A stretch of 64,000 nucleotides of DNA from Ochrovirga pacifica (GTDB taxonomy: Bacteria; Bacteroidota; Bacteroidia; Flavobacteriales; Flavobacteriaceae). The DNA is taken from contig NZ_AFPK01000029.1 in NCBI RefSeq assembly GCF_000220525.1, forward strand, positions 6 through 64,005, written 5' to 3'. Of the stretch, positions 27,301 to 35,913 are shown one piece after another (the stretch's first letter is position 1; each line of letters starts with the position of its first letter). The translations under genes were made by a program, and so were the position numbers. The notes below the pieces were generated by a model. That model worked only from the letters and a program-made list of their open reading frames with translations, was not told the origin of the DNA and did not search any database.

Positions 27301-27530
27301 TTAGATTAAGAAATATTGCCTTAGGATACACCGTTCCTAAAAAAGCTACTCAGAAAATTGGAGTAAATAGATTGCGTTTTTACATCCAAGCTCAAAACGC
27401 TTTAACGCTTACCAAGTACACAGGATTTGATCCTGAAGTAGGTAATAACGGACTAAGTACTAGAGGTCTTGATGCAGGTACATACCCTATGTCGGCTCAG
27501 TATAAACTTGGTTTACAATTACAATTTTAA
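24342..27530 (+). CDS. SusC/RagA family TonB-dependent outer-membrane transporter
   Basis: 1062-residue outer-membrane transporter that imports oligosaccharides using TonB energy. A signal peptide ends near Ala29 (Met11 is an alternative start). A carboxypeptidase-regulatory-like domain follows (about 32-105, with NENGEPLIGVSV and DFDGNF), then the TonB box region EEVVVVGYG, the plug with YVVDGIPY and DVLKDAASASIYGTRGAGG, and a large C-terminal barrel ending in LQLQF with the terminal phenylalanine. Length is normal for the family. It is followed 18 bp later by susD, its lid partner. All other enzymes of the locus are read from the opposite strand across the control region. Confidence 0.95.
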   Translation: MRFKLFKNLKMREVLIVLITVFSFNLTQAQTKKVTGSVTNENGEPLIGVSVSAKSTGKLTITDFDGNFVLEIKKGDILVADYLGYAKEEVLVKDQVRFSIQMTPDTDILEEVVVVGYGKQKQKEVTGAVANVKAEVLEKTTTSDVGSALQGQISGVTVTSSSGEPGSEANILIRGFSSLLEGQNKPLYVVDGIPYDNDPGLSVSEIESIDVLKDAASASIYGTRGAGGVILITTKQGQVGDMRINFKAEYGLQNITSNTPLLSGPEFLYTQIKLASDRNGSNYEQQWNRSAQNPQDALNNTNLEETILNDMAPIENYNLSISGGKKDLVYSFNTNYFLQEGILMNTDFKRLNIRSNVKYTSGKFKLTSGFTFRKDDRFRPAWRLLNQIYEYDPSRPAVNLSNNDFDIGSENDDLANLQNVNNTLRTIKQTSTSDLNFTALNVQMDYEVNKDLTITARGGGNYTNSRDDAYKPEVTVTTSSGETIVPVAAWQRSSMKVSHTQSSKLTYETILNYNKDIGRHKFDFVFANSIEKSERKSFFAQQSLNGFGDKITNINAYRGFPEVGTNGDDFTRTLIGYLGRMQYNFAGKYLFSASVRRDGSSQFEPENAWGWFPSVSAGWNLSEEYFWSPLKPVIKSFKIRASLGTTGNDRFSPYQTAGYTPNGFNVVFGDSNSDSYTEEIAYGAARVAHYNKDLKWETSIEKNFGVDMSLFNNQLSFTADYYISDKEDLLYPVLVQPSSGIGTSFGNRSVMMNVGNMTNKGLEFALKFRSRKGKLKWNTSATFSTNDNEITKTHESNPFQYLNGGYVGRNSNDIVTVITEGYEAGAFFLLKQDGIINTQEELDEYMTDKVGPNGEPIKGVTSIDGFAPRLGDSKFRDTNNDGMINDDDKVYSGSGTPDFEAGWNFSANYKQFDFSMQWYGSFGSDIINGNRAYAYQSGKHRDLFYGWSELNTQTSVPQYRGTNNVNNNATYSYRSISDYFLEDGSFVRLRNIALGYTVPKKATQKIGVNRLRFYIQAQNALTLTKYTGFDPEVGNNGLSTRGLDAGTYPMSAQYKLGLQLQF

Positions 27531-27548
27531 TTTATAAAAGACAATACA

Positions 27549-29744
27549 ATGAAAAAAAATAAATTTTACATAGGATTACTGACAGTTGTTTCAGTATTTT
27601 CATTGGGTTCGTGTAGTGAAGATTTTTTAGATGTAGAAAATCCTAATCAGGTTGAAAGTTCTCTATATGTAGAAAATAATGACGATTTAGAAACTGTTTT
27701 AAACGCAGCCTACAGCTCTTATACCAAAAGTGATGGAATTGCAACACAAATGGAATACGAACGTAGTGATATGGTTTACCCAGGAGGAATTAGACCTTAC
27801 ACACCTGGTAACGAACCTTTTTACACCCAAACATTTAACAACTCTAACCGTAGTATTGCCGACAAATGGGCTGTATTATACGAGGGGGTTTTTAGAGCCA
27901 ACCAAGTCATGGCTGAGTACGACAAAATTAAAGGTACTTATGCAACAGAAATTGATTCTCTTAACGGAGCTTTAATGTACGCACAAGCAAGGGCTCTAAG
28001 AGGATATTTTTACTTTAATATCTCTAATAGTTTTAATGAAGGAGAAGTGCCTATTTTTGATGAACCTTCTGAAAACCCAGAAGATACAAGAAAAGACAAT
28101 GCTAGCAAACAAGAAGTATTGAACTTTTACAGAGCCGATTTGGCTTACGGAATGCAACACCTTCCTCTTACTTGGCGTTCTGGTCAAGTGTTAAACAGAG
28201 GAGGTGCAGTTACTGGAACCACCGGAAACCCCTCTGATATTGTTATTAATGGTACTGGGGAATTGGGTAGAATTAGTGCTGGTGCCTGCGAAGCTTTGTT
28301 AGGAAAAAGTTATTTGTATCAATATGACTTTAAAAACCCCGACATGAGTTTAATTACGCAAGCTAAAAAACACTTCGAAAGATTGTTACCTGATGTAGGA
28401 GAAGATGGTGGATACGGATATCAATTAACCGACCATGTAGGAGATAACTTTACTTCTCAAAACGAATACAATTCTGAATCTATTCTAGAAGTAAATTACT
28501 CTGTAGATTTAGCTCAAGACCGTTCAGGAGAAGAGGCTTTGCACAACGATTTGTCATTAAAATTAGGTGCTGGTCTTTACAACCCTGCCATGTCTCCAGC
28601 TTCTTGGTTGGTAATTCAATACAAAAGAGATTCTATCGACATAAAAAGATCGATGAATCAACTAGGTGCAAACCCAGATTACGACAATACCCTACCAGAA
28701 GACAAGTATAAAAACCCTAGTCTAGATTATAGAAAATATTCACACAGAATGTCTCACTCTATCGCTTACATAGATGATGACGACACTAAATTTTATGATG
28801 GTGATATAACTGAGTTAGTAACACACCCAAGAGCCTTAAAACAACAAGCAAACTGCTTTATGTGGAAAAAACTAACCAACTGGGACATTACCTCTAGCGA
28901 AACTGGTTTAACTACAGATGGTCGTTCGGGAGTAAACATGCGATTGATTCGTTTGGCAGACATCTACTTAATGTACGCTGAATGTTTGTTAGAAGAAGGA
29001 AACATTGCAGAAGCTCGTAGAAACATTAATAAAATTAGATATCGTTCTGGAGTTGTTCTTTTGGGGCCAAGTATAGGTTCGGAAGAGTTTAGCAATGCAA
29101 CCTTTACTACTGATAATGGTGCCATTGCCTTAGATATAAATGGAAATGGCGTTGAAGGAGGATTAGCTAAAGATGCCAACGGAAACTATACAGATATCTA
29201 CGAAGAAATTTCTTATGACAGTTATGAAGTATTAAGATACCATTTACGTCATGTAGAAAGACCTTTGGAATTGGCTATAGAAGGAAATGCACTAAGAACT
29301 ATAGACTTGAGAAGATGGGGAATTACCAAACAACGTTTTATTGAGATAGCCGATAGAGAATACGCTATTGGAGGATACATTGCTTTAAACCCAGCAGACC
29401 CAACTAAAACAGTCAATAGATGGAGCATTCAAATCTTTCCTTTATACGAACCAACCATCAATGCTAGCTTAGGAGGTTTCCAAGACATTTACCATGTATA
29501 TGATGAAAAATACGAAAGTCAAAGTCCAGCAGATCCTGCTACAGAAAACGACAACGTACTTAACCTAAATGCAACTACCGTAAAACTAGCTGGTGCAGCA
29601 GTAAGTAGAAAAGATGAAAATTTAGCTTCTAGACGTTTAACCGCAACCTACTTTAAAGATTGTGTAGAGGCTAGTCAAAATTACGATGAAAGTAAAGCGT
29701 ATTTACCAATTCCTATTACAGAATTAAACGCTAATTCTAAATAA
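27549..29744 (+). CDS. SusD/RagB family surface lipoprotein
   Basis: 731-residue lipoprotein that caps the SusC barrel and binds glycan. The lipobox SLGSC puts the lipidated cysteine near residue 23, followed by EDFLDVENPN, the usual SusD opening. TPR-like helices include WAVLYEGVFRANQVM and LADIYLMYAECLLEEGNIAEA, and LRTIDLRRWG near the C-terminus is typical. It is longer than many SusD proteins (about 500-650), with extra loops that may shape the binding site. It lies between susC and the glycan-binding lipoprotein in one operon. Confidence 0.94.
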   Translation: MKKNKFYIGLLTVVSVFSLGSCSEDFLDVENPNQVESSLYVENNDDLETVLNAAYSSYTKSDGIATQMEYERSDMVYPGGIRPYTPGNEPFYTQTFNNSNRSIADKWAVLYEGVFRANQVMAEYDKIKGTYATEIDSLNGALMYAQARALRGYFYFNISNSFNEGEVPIFDEPSENPEDTRKDNASKQEVLNFYRADLAYGMQHLPLTWRSGQVLNRGGAVTGTTGNPSDIVINGTGELGRISAGACEALLGKSYLYQYDFKNPDMSLITQAKKHFERLLPDVGEDGGYGYQLTDHVGDNFTSQNEYNSESILEVNYSVDLAQDRSGEEALHNDLSLKLGAGLYNPAMSPASWLVIQYKRDSIDIKRSMNQLGANPDYDNTLPEDKYKNPSLDYRKYSHRMSHSIAYIDDDDTKFYDGDITELVTHPRALKQQANCFMWKKLTNWDITSSETGLTTDGRSGVNMRLIRLADIYLMYAECLLEEGNIAEARRNINKIRYRSGVVLLGPSIGSEEFSNATFTTDNGAIALDINGNGVEGGLAKDANGNYTDIYEEISYDSYEVLRYHLRHVERPLELAIEGNALRTIDLRRWGITKQRFIEIADREYAIGGYIALNPADPTKTVNRWSIQIFPLYEPTINASLGGFQDIYHVYDEKYESQSPADPATENDNVLNLNATTVKLAGAAVSRKDENLASRRLTATYFKDCVEASQNYDESKAYLPIPITELNANSK

Positions 29745-29759
29745 TTTAAAAACGAAATC

Positions 29760-31511
29760 ATGAAAAAAATACATATTTTATTAAGTTTTATCTTCTTAGG
29801 GCTATTAGTTAGCTGCCAAGAAGATGAATATGAAGCTCCCAGCTCGCACTCGACTTTGGCGTGGAGAACTTCATTAATTTCAGATTCAGACGACCCACTG
29901 TTGGCCAACACCATTAAGGGGAATTATATTTCTTACTCCGACCATTCTGCTGGTGCTATAGAGCATTATTGGTACATTAATAAAGGAGATCGTTTTTTAA
30001 AAGCTCCACTACCAGAAAACAAGTTTAATGATGATTCTAGAGCAGCAATTGCTAGAGCTGCAAGGTCTGAAAACGATACGGTTTCTACAGACAAAGCTAT
30101 TGCTGTTGCATTTTACAACACACCTGTTAGTAGTGTAAGACTGTACAATGTTTACAAAGATTCTGTTAGTTTTGAGAGTGTAAATGGAGGAACCATTAGC
30201 TCTGAATACGATGAAGAATCTGGAAAATGGATTGTAGACAAAACTTTTCAAGTAAATGTATTTGATACTATTATTCCCGGATTAAGAATTCTAGACAATG
30301 GTGTAGAAATTACCAAATACAGTGAAGGTGATGAACAAACTAATGATTCTGGAGAAGAACAAATAATTACATTAGATGCAGGAAACGTAATTTCTTTTGA
30401 AGATATTTCTAATGTATTTGCTTCAAGACCTCATTACAGAAAATGGTTTTTAATTGATAACGTAACGGGAGATACCGTAAGAAAAATTGAAAACGAGACT
30501 TTTGGAAACGCTTATATACAACCTGTTACTCACGATATTATGTTTACCACCGTTGGAGAGTTTAAAACAGGAATAGAACTAAAAAGAATTGCTGATTCTG
30601 AAAAAAATATTTTTACAGGAGACAATGCAAACCTAATTCTTCCTGCCATTGTAAAAGTAGGACAAGGTACCAACTTAAGCTTGATTGGTAATTTGACAGA
30701 AACTATTGATGAAGAAATTGAATTGACCTTTAACGGAGATTTAGATGCTCCTACAGCAGACCTTAAAAATCACTTTACTGTAAACGTAAATGGCTCTCCT
30801 TTAGCAGTTGCTGAAACTCGTTTAAAAGATGGTTTTAAAAATGTATTGCAATTGATTATGTCAGACAAAATTTATCAAAATGATGTTGTAACTGTAGCCT
30901 ATGACGGTGCAGGAAACTTAACCTCACCTGCACACAGTACCGAGGCTGAAGTAATTGCCGAAACCACTGTAGAAATGTTTGATAAAGAATACATTCCTGA
31001 AAACGTAGCCAATATGGACTTATTTGGACCTTGGTGGAGAAATGCTGCTCATGTAGAATTATCTTCAGAACAATTTATAAGAGGAACTCAAAGTTTAAAA
31101 ATTGCAATAGAACCAGGAGAACCATCAGCCGAAGGTGGATATACATTTACTTCTAACAAACCTGAGTTACTAGCAGGTAGAACTTACACCGTTAAATATA
31201 AAATCTATATCGATACGCAAAACGGATTGCCTAAACCATCGGAAACACCTACAGGAGACGATCCATCATCTCTATTAGACTTCCAACTATTCTTGTTAAA
31301 TGACTGGGGATACTCTGCAACACAAGTAGTGCAAGGTACACCAGAAACCGATCTAGAAACTGACAAATGGATTACCATAGAAAGACAATATACTAGAGGA
31401 CCTAGAACCATAGAAAAACTTTGGTTTAGAGCAAGAGCTGTAAGTAAAAATAGTAAAGCTGTTATCTATGTAGATGATATTTCTATAAAAGAATACGATA
31501 TAAGACCTTAA
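29760..31511 (+). CDS. Surface glycan-binding lipoprotein (SGBP-like)
   Basis: 583-residue lipoprotein with lipobox LLVSC (Cys near residue 20) followed by acidic residues QEDE, an export signal to the surface in Bacteroidetes. The middle looks like Ig-type beta domains. The C-terminal 170 or so residues (from about FGPWWRNAA) resemble a CBM4/9-type jelly roll ending in VIYVDDISIKEY. By position behind susCD it is the third binding protein of the uptake complex, comparable to SusE/F or SGBP-B. Ligand unknown. It is followed by a good terminator. Confidence 0.75.
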   Translation: MKKIHILLSFIFLGLLVSCQEDEYEAPSSHSTLAWRTSLISDSDDPLLANTIKGNYISYSDHSAGAIEHYWYINKGDRFLKAPLPENKFNDDSRAAIARAARSENDTVSTDKAIAVAFYNTPVSSVRLYNVYKDSVSFESVNGGTISSEYDEESGKWIVDKTFQVNVFDTIIPGLRILDNGVEITKYSEGDEQTNDSGEEQIITLDAGNVISFEDISNVFASRPHYRKWFLIDNVTGDTVRKIENETFGNAYIQPVTHDIMFTTVGEFKTGIELKRIADSEKNIFTGDNANLILPAIVKVGQGTNLSLIGNLTETIDEEIELTFNGDLDAPTADLKNHFTVNVNGSPLAVAETRLKDGFKNVLQLIMSDKIYQNDVVTVAYDGAGNLTSPAHSTEAEVIAETTVEMFDKEYIPENVANMDLFGPWWRNAAHVELSSEQFIRGTQSLKIAIEPGEPSAEGGYTFTSNKPELLAGRTYTVKYKIYIDTQNGLPKPSETPTGDDPSSLLDFQLFLLNDWGYSATQVVQGTPETDLETDKWITIERQYTRGPRTIEKLWFRARAVSKNSKAVIYVDDISIKEYDIRP

Positions 31512-31546
31512 AAATCTTATGTTTAGTATATTTAGTTTACATTACG

Positions 31547-31573
31547 AACGCCTAGGTCCCCAACCTAGGCGTT
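31547..31573 (+). terminator. Terminator of the susC-susD-SGBP operon
   Basis: AACGCCTAGG and CCTAGGCGTT form a perfect 10-bp stem with a 7-nt loop, followed by TTTAATTT, 36 bp beyond the last stop codon. Confidence 0.85.
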
Positions 31574-31714
31574 TTAATTTATAAATTCTTTTAGTATAAG
31601 TATTTATAACTCTTTTATTATTGATTTTTTTTTAAAGAAGCATCTTAAATTTTTCTGTAAAACAAACAATCCCTAAACTAAAGAAAACTCATTCCAAGTA
31701 TAGTTGACATAAAA

Positions 31715-31746
31715 AAACAGAAGCAACACTAGCCACCTCTGTTTTA
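31715..31746 (-). terminator. Terminator of the beta-helix lipoprotein gene
   Basis: AAAACAGA pairs with TCTGTTTT around a 16-nt loop, with T residues following on the minus strand, 24 bp after the stop codon. Confidence 0.5.
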
Positions 31747-31769
31747 TATCCGCTTATTTGTAAATTATT

Positions 31770-33125
31770 TTATGGCGTTACTATTGTATTGGTATCATCA
31801 ATTACTATTTTACCATTAGCCAATGCATTGCTTAAATTAGCCCCATTATAACTTCCTGCATTATCAACAAAAATCACCTCAGCTCCCGTGTTCGATTTTT
31901 TTGCTTGAACAGAAATACCATTATTAGCATTAAAAACATTGTTGCCTTCAAACTTTAAGTATCCTTTTAAATAAGTTGCTATCACTGCTTGATCATCACT
32001 AGTTACCATAGTATTATTCTTTATCAAAACATTGCCAGAACCTTTTAATTTTTTTTCCTCTTCTGTAAAAGTCCTCCCTTGGCCGTGCCCTACTTTACCT
32101 GTAGCAAAAATTAAAATCCCATAGTTATTAGGGCTTTCGATAGAGTTATTTACAATCCTTATATTTTTACTTTCATCTTCTATGTGTATTGGTTGAGAAT
32201 AAGAAGCTGTTCCTCCTTTAAACATATTACCAAAAACGTAAACGTTACGGGTATTTGCAATTGCTAAGTTGAAACTCTTAGTTAAATAGAAATCATTGTT
32301 AGTCACGCGGATATTTGCATGTTTTACCAAATTCACCCCTAAACCATAAGTTGGATCTGTTTCTCCTAGCAATGCTCCATCAAAAGATATTTGATGACTA
32401 CCGTTATAGAACCTATTGTTATTTACAATAAAACCATCCAAAGTAGGACAATCTCGTGCCACCAAACCAAACCAATTATTAAAAAAACAATTTTCTATAA
32501 CAACATCTTTAAAGCTTCCTTCAAAAAATACACCTCTAGTTGTTTCTGTGGTAACTGCTTGCTTAAAGGCACAGTCCTTAATGCTTATATCTGTAAACAA
32601 CTCTAAACGATCAGCAATCTGTCCATTGTTATTGATGTCTCCTAAAAACATACATCTGTATGCTATACCATTGTTGATATAAAATTGAATATTATCAATA
32701 GAGATATGATCTGAATTCACTACAATCATAGAATTAAAAATATGATTTCTATTGTTATAAGTCCCTGTACGAGTTAATTTGTATTTTCCATTTCCCCTAG
32801 CCTCTCCTCTTAAATTTACATTACTCCCATCTAAAACAATTGCTTTATCTGCTGATGTAAAATTAACGTCTACATCTAACAATATTTCAGTACTTGCATT
32901 TGCTTGTGCAAGAGCATTTTTCAATTTTAAATAATTTGTGCTTCCAACTTGATTAGAAACTCTAATGGTTTGAGTAATTGCTGTTTTTTTAGAATCTCCT
33001 AAATCTAGAGATAAATTTTTGTCGTTTTTCAGCTCTTGATCCTCATCGACGATATTCTTACTACAAGAAATAGCAGATAATGTTAAAACTACCAATGCCA
33101 ATTTAAAAAAAGTTCTTTTTTTCAT
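31770..33125 (-). CDS. Parallel beta-helix lipoprotein
   Basis: 451 residues from ATG 33125, chosen because MKKRTFFKLALVV starts a clean lipoprotein signal; an upstream in-frame ATG at 33164 would add 13 charged residues. The lipobox ends in AISC. From about residue 80 the chain has repeated short beta strands with N-rich turns (IVVNSDHISIDNIQF, VVIENCFFNNW, NIRIVNNSIES), typical of right-handed parallel beta-helix proteins such as PL6 chondroitinase B/alginate lyases and PbH1-repeat proteins. I see no firm catalytic Lys/Arg pair. It converges on the SGBP gene and may belong to the locus as a lyase or binding protein. Confidence 0.7.
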   Translation of the reverse strand: MKKRTFFKLALVVLTLSAISCSKNIVDEDQELKNDKNLSLDLGDSKKTAITQTIRVSNQVGSTNYLKLKNALAQANASTEILLDVDVNFTSADKAIVLDGSNVNLRGEARGNGKYKLTRTGTYNNRNHIFNSMIVVNSDHISIDNIQFYINNGIAYRCMFLGDINNNGQIADRLELFTDISIKDCAFKQAVTTETTRGVFFEGSFKDVVIENCFFNNWFGLVARDCPTLDGFIVNNNRFYNGSHQISFDGALLGETDPTYGLGVNLVKHANIRVTNNDFYLTKSFNLAIANTRNVYVFGNMFKGGTASYSQPIHIEDESKNIRIVNNSIESPNNYGILIFATGKVGHGQGRTFTEEEKKLKGSGNVLIKNNTMVTSDDQAVIATYLKGYLKFEGNNVFNANNGISVQAKKSNTGAEVIFVDNAGSYNGANLSNALANGKIVIDDTNTIVTP

Positions 33126-33285
33126 TATTAAAAGTTTTTTGATTCTCTTCGAAAGTATCAACACTGTAAAAATGAAAGAAAAACATATGATTCCATATAA
33201 AACACAAATGATTATTTAGCAAACAAAACCCAAACAAAACAAGTTATTTACAACTTTACTATGCTTTTTAAAAACATAACACAAA

Positions 33286-33316
33286 AAAAACAGAATAAAT
33301 TTATTATTCTGTTTTT
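33286..33316 (-). terminator. Terminator of the oligopeptidase gene
   Basis: A 13-bp stem (AAAAACAGAATAA / TTATTCTGTTTTT) with a 5-nt loop is followed by oligo-T on the minus strand, 57 bp past the stop codon. Confidence 0.8.
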
Positions 33317-33373
33317 ATCTTTAATATTAAATATGACTTATCCCTCTAACATCCTAAGGGATCAAAAAATGAA

Positions 33374-35464
33374 CTAATTCACCATCCCTTCTAAGTCTAA
33401 AATAAAGGTGTATTCACGAGCAACCTCTTTTAAAGCATCAAATCTACCTGAAGCACCTCCATGTCCTGCTTCCATATTGGTATGCAAAAACAACTGATTG
33501 TTATCTGTTTTTAAATCTCTTAATTTAGCAACGTATTTAGCTGGTTCCCAATACTGCACTTGCGAATCGTGCAAACCAGTAGTCACCAACATATTGGGAT
33601 ATTCCTTTGCCTCTATATTATCGTAAGGTGAATAACTCTTTATATAGTTGTAATAAACTTTATCATTTGGGTTCCCCCATTCGTCATACTCTCCTGTTGT
33701 TAATGGTATGCTATCATCTAACATTGTAGTTAGCACATCTACAAAAGGAACTGCTGATATAATCCCATTAAACAGTTCAGGATTCATGTTGGCAATAGCC
33801 CCCATTAGCAAACCTCCTGCAGATCCTCCCATTGCATACAAGTGTTTTGCAGAAGTCATTTGATGGTTGATAAGATACTGAGCACAATCTATAAAATCTG
33901 TAAAAGTATTCTTTTTACGTAATAACTTCCCATCATCGTACCAAGCTCTTCCCAAATACTCTGATCCTCTGATATGAGCCAGCGCAAATACAAAACCACG
34001 ATCTAATAAACTCAATCGGGTAGTGCTAAAACTGTCATCTACAGTATGTCCGTAAGATCCATACGCATACATTAGGACTGGTGTTTCCTTGTTTATAATA
34101 GTATCTTTTCGGTGTACAATAGACAAGGCGACTTTTTTTCCATCTCTTGCAGTTACCCAAATTCTTTTGCTAGTATAGTTTTTTTTATCAAACTTACCCC
34201 CTAGCACTTCTTGTTCTTTTTTTACGATTTCTTCTTGGGTATTCATGTTAAAGTCTATCACAGAACTTGGAGTTGTCATAGAATTGTAACCGTAACGTAA
34301 CCATTCTGTATCGTACTCTGGATTGCTAAACACGTAACAAGAATATGTTTCTTCGCTAAAAGGCAAGTAATAATCCTGGGTTCTATCCCATCTAATTACT
34401 CTTATTTTACTCAATCCAGAAGCTCGTTCTTCCAACACTAAAAAATCTTTAAAAATAGAAACATCCTCTAGCAACACATCCTCTCTATGCTCAATTACAT
34501 CTTGCCAATGTTCTTTAGAGGTTGCGTTTTCAGAAGTTTTCATCAACTTAAAATTGGTGGCATTGTCCTTATTTGTTAGTATATAAAAAGAATCTCCATA
34601 ATGCATAATACTATACTCCAACTCTTTTTCTCGTTCTTGAAACAGGGTAAATGTACCCGTTGGGTTGTTGGCATCTAAAAACTGATACTCTGTTTGCAAG
34701 GTACTATAAGATCCTATGACCAAATATTTTTTTGATTTGGTAATACCCACATACACATTGTATGTTTCATCTTGTTCATGGTACACCAACACATCCTGAT
34801 AAGTAGGTGTTCCCAAGCTATGCCTATATACTTTATCGCTACGCAACGTTACATGGTCTTTTTTGTTGTAAAACAATGTTTTGTGGTCGTTTGCCCAAGT
34901 AGCAGACCCAGTGGTAAATTCTACCGTGTCTTTAAGAATTTCTCCTGTTTCTAGGTTTTTAAAGCGTAGCGTGTATTGTCTTCTTCCTACCTCGTCTGTT
35001 CCATACACCAATAACTGATTGTTTGCAGAAACAGACATTCCTCCTACATCAAAATACTCATGTCCTTCTGCCAAAACATTTACATCTAACAGTATTTCTT
35101 CTTCGGCTTCTAAAGTTTCTTTTTTTCTTGTGTAGATGGGGTATTGTTTTCCTACATCGTAACGAGTAATGTAATAGTAACCATTTTTAAAAAACGGTAC
35201 CGAACTATCGTCTTCTTTAATTCTGCTTTTCATTTCTTGAAATAAATCTTCTTGAAAAGCATTGGTGTGTTTGGTTTGTTCTTCGTAAAAGTTATTTTCT
35301 TGACTTAAATAACCAAAAACTTCTTGGGTTTTTTCCGAAGGAATCTCTGCATTTTTTTCAGCATCAGACAAACGCATCCAATAATAAGGGTCTATTCTTT
35401 GGTCATTGTGCTTGGTTAACGTTTTAGCAATCTTTTTTGCTACAGGAACTTGTATCACCTTCAT
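33374..35464 (-). CDS. ptrB: Oligopeptidase B (peptidase S9)
   Basis: 696 residues from ATG 35464. The in-frame extension upstream is short and hydrophobic without a cleavage site, so the internal start MKVIQVPVAKK is preferred. The N-terminal propeller begins with DPYYWMRL, and the C-terminal hydrolase domain has Ser in MGGSAGG, Asp in LHDSQVQYWEP and His in EAGHGGASGR. The enzyme cuts after basic residues in short peptides in the cytoplasm. It is a single gene ending at a strong terminator. Family assignment is firm; the split from prolyl oligopeptidase rests on overall resemblance. Confidence 0.88.
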   Translation of the reverse strand: MKVIQVPVAKKIAKTLTKHNDQRIDPYYWMRLSDAEKNAEIPSEKTQEVFGYLSQENNFYEEQTKHTNAFQEDLFQEMKSRIKEDDSSVPFFKNGYYYITRYDVGKQYPIYTRKKETLEAEEEILLDVNVLAEGHEYFDVGGMSVSANNQLLVYGTDEVGRRQYTLRFKNLETGEILKDTVEFTTGSATWANDHKTLFYNKKDHVTLRSDKVYRHSLGTPTYQDVLVYHEQDETYNVYVGITKSKKYLVIGSYSTLQTEYQFLDANNPTGTFTLFQEREKELEYSIMHYGDSFYILTNKDNATNFKLMKTSENATSKEHWQDVIEHREDVLLEDVSIFKDFLVLEERASGLSKIRVIRWDRTQDYYLPFSEETYSCYVFSNPEYDTEWLRYGYNSMTTPSSVIDFNMNTQEEIVKKEQEVLGGKFDKKNYTSKRIWVTARDGKKVALSIVHRKDTIINKETPVLMYAYGSYGHTVDDSFSTTRLSLLDRGFVFALAHIRGSEYLGRAWYDDGKLLRKKNTFTDFIDCAQYLINHQMTSAKHLYAMGGSAGGLLMGAIANMNPELFNGIISAVPFVDVLTTMLDDSIPLTTGEYDEWGNPNDKVYYNYIKSYSPYDNIEAKEYPNMLVTTGLHDSQVQYWEPAKYVAKLRDLKTDNNQLFLHTNMEAGHGGASGRFDALKEVAREYTFILDLEGMVN

Positions 35465-35913
35465 GTCTCTTTCTTTTATTAAATAAGTGTGTAAAAATAT
35501 AAAATCCACTTGGGATGAGCGTGCATAACATTAAAAATTAAACATTTACAAAGAATCTGTAAATCAACTAATTAACAAAGTATTTTTTTTCAGCACTTTT
35601 TTTTAAAATTAGTTTTGCAGTTCAAAAAAAAAATTATTTTTGTCACCATATAGAATTGCAAAAATGTTATTGTTTTTATGTTTCGCTTGTGTTTGTACGA
35701 AGATGATTAGCAGATACAACATGGCAGGATGTCGTAACGAAATAAAAAATGTGTCTTCAAGATTTTTCTTTTTTGTGTACCTCCTTTTCAAAACTATTTG
35801 TTTTGAAAACATTCGCTTGTTTAAGGTTATTAGAGTGTAGTAAGATTATGTTGTTAGAAAAATCAATCATAAAAACATATTTTATCACCCTTTAAAACCG
35901 ATTATAAATAAGA
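35465..35913. other. 449-bp gap with speA promoter and leader
   Basis: No convincing gene. It holds the promoter at 35614-35642 and about 260 nt of transcribed leader before speA. A 55-codon open frame (35663-35827 plus stop) begins right after the promoter; its cysteine- and phenylalanine-rich composition looks non-coding or leader-like. Confidence 0.5.
35614..35642 (+). promoter_or_regulatory. Promoter of the speA operon
   Basis: TTTG (35614-35617), 17 bp, then TATTTTTG (35635-35642): both Bacteroidetes elements at good spacing. The implied leader is about 265 nt. Confidence 0.6.

Noticed and set aside
35609-35840. Two small opposing open frames upstream of speA
   Set aside because: Both lack family resemblance and have Phe/Lys-rich composition expected of AT-rich non-coding DNA; only a leader-peptide possibility is kept, at low interest.
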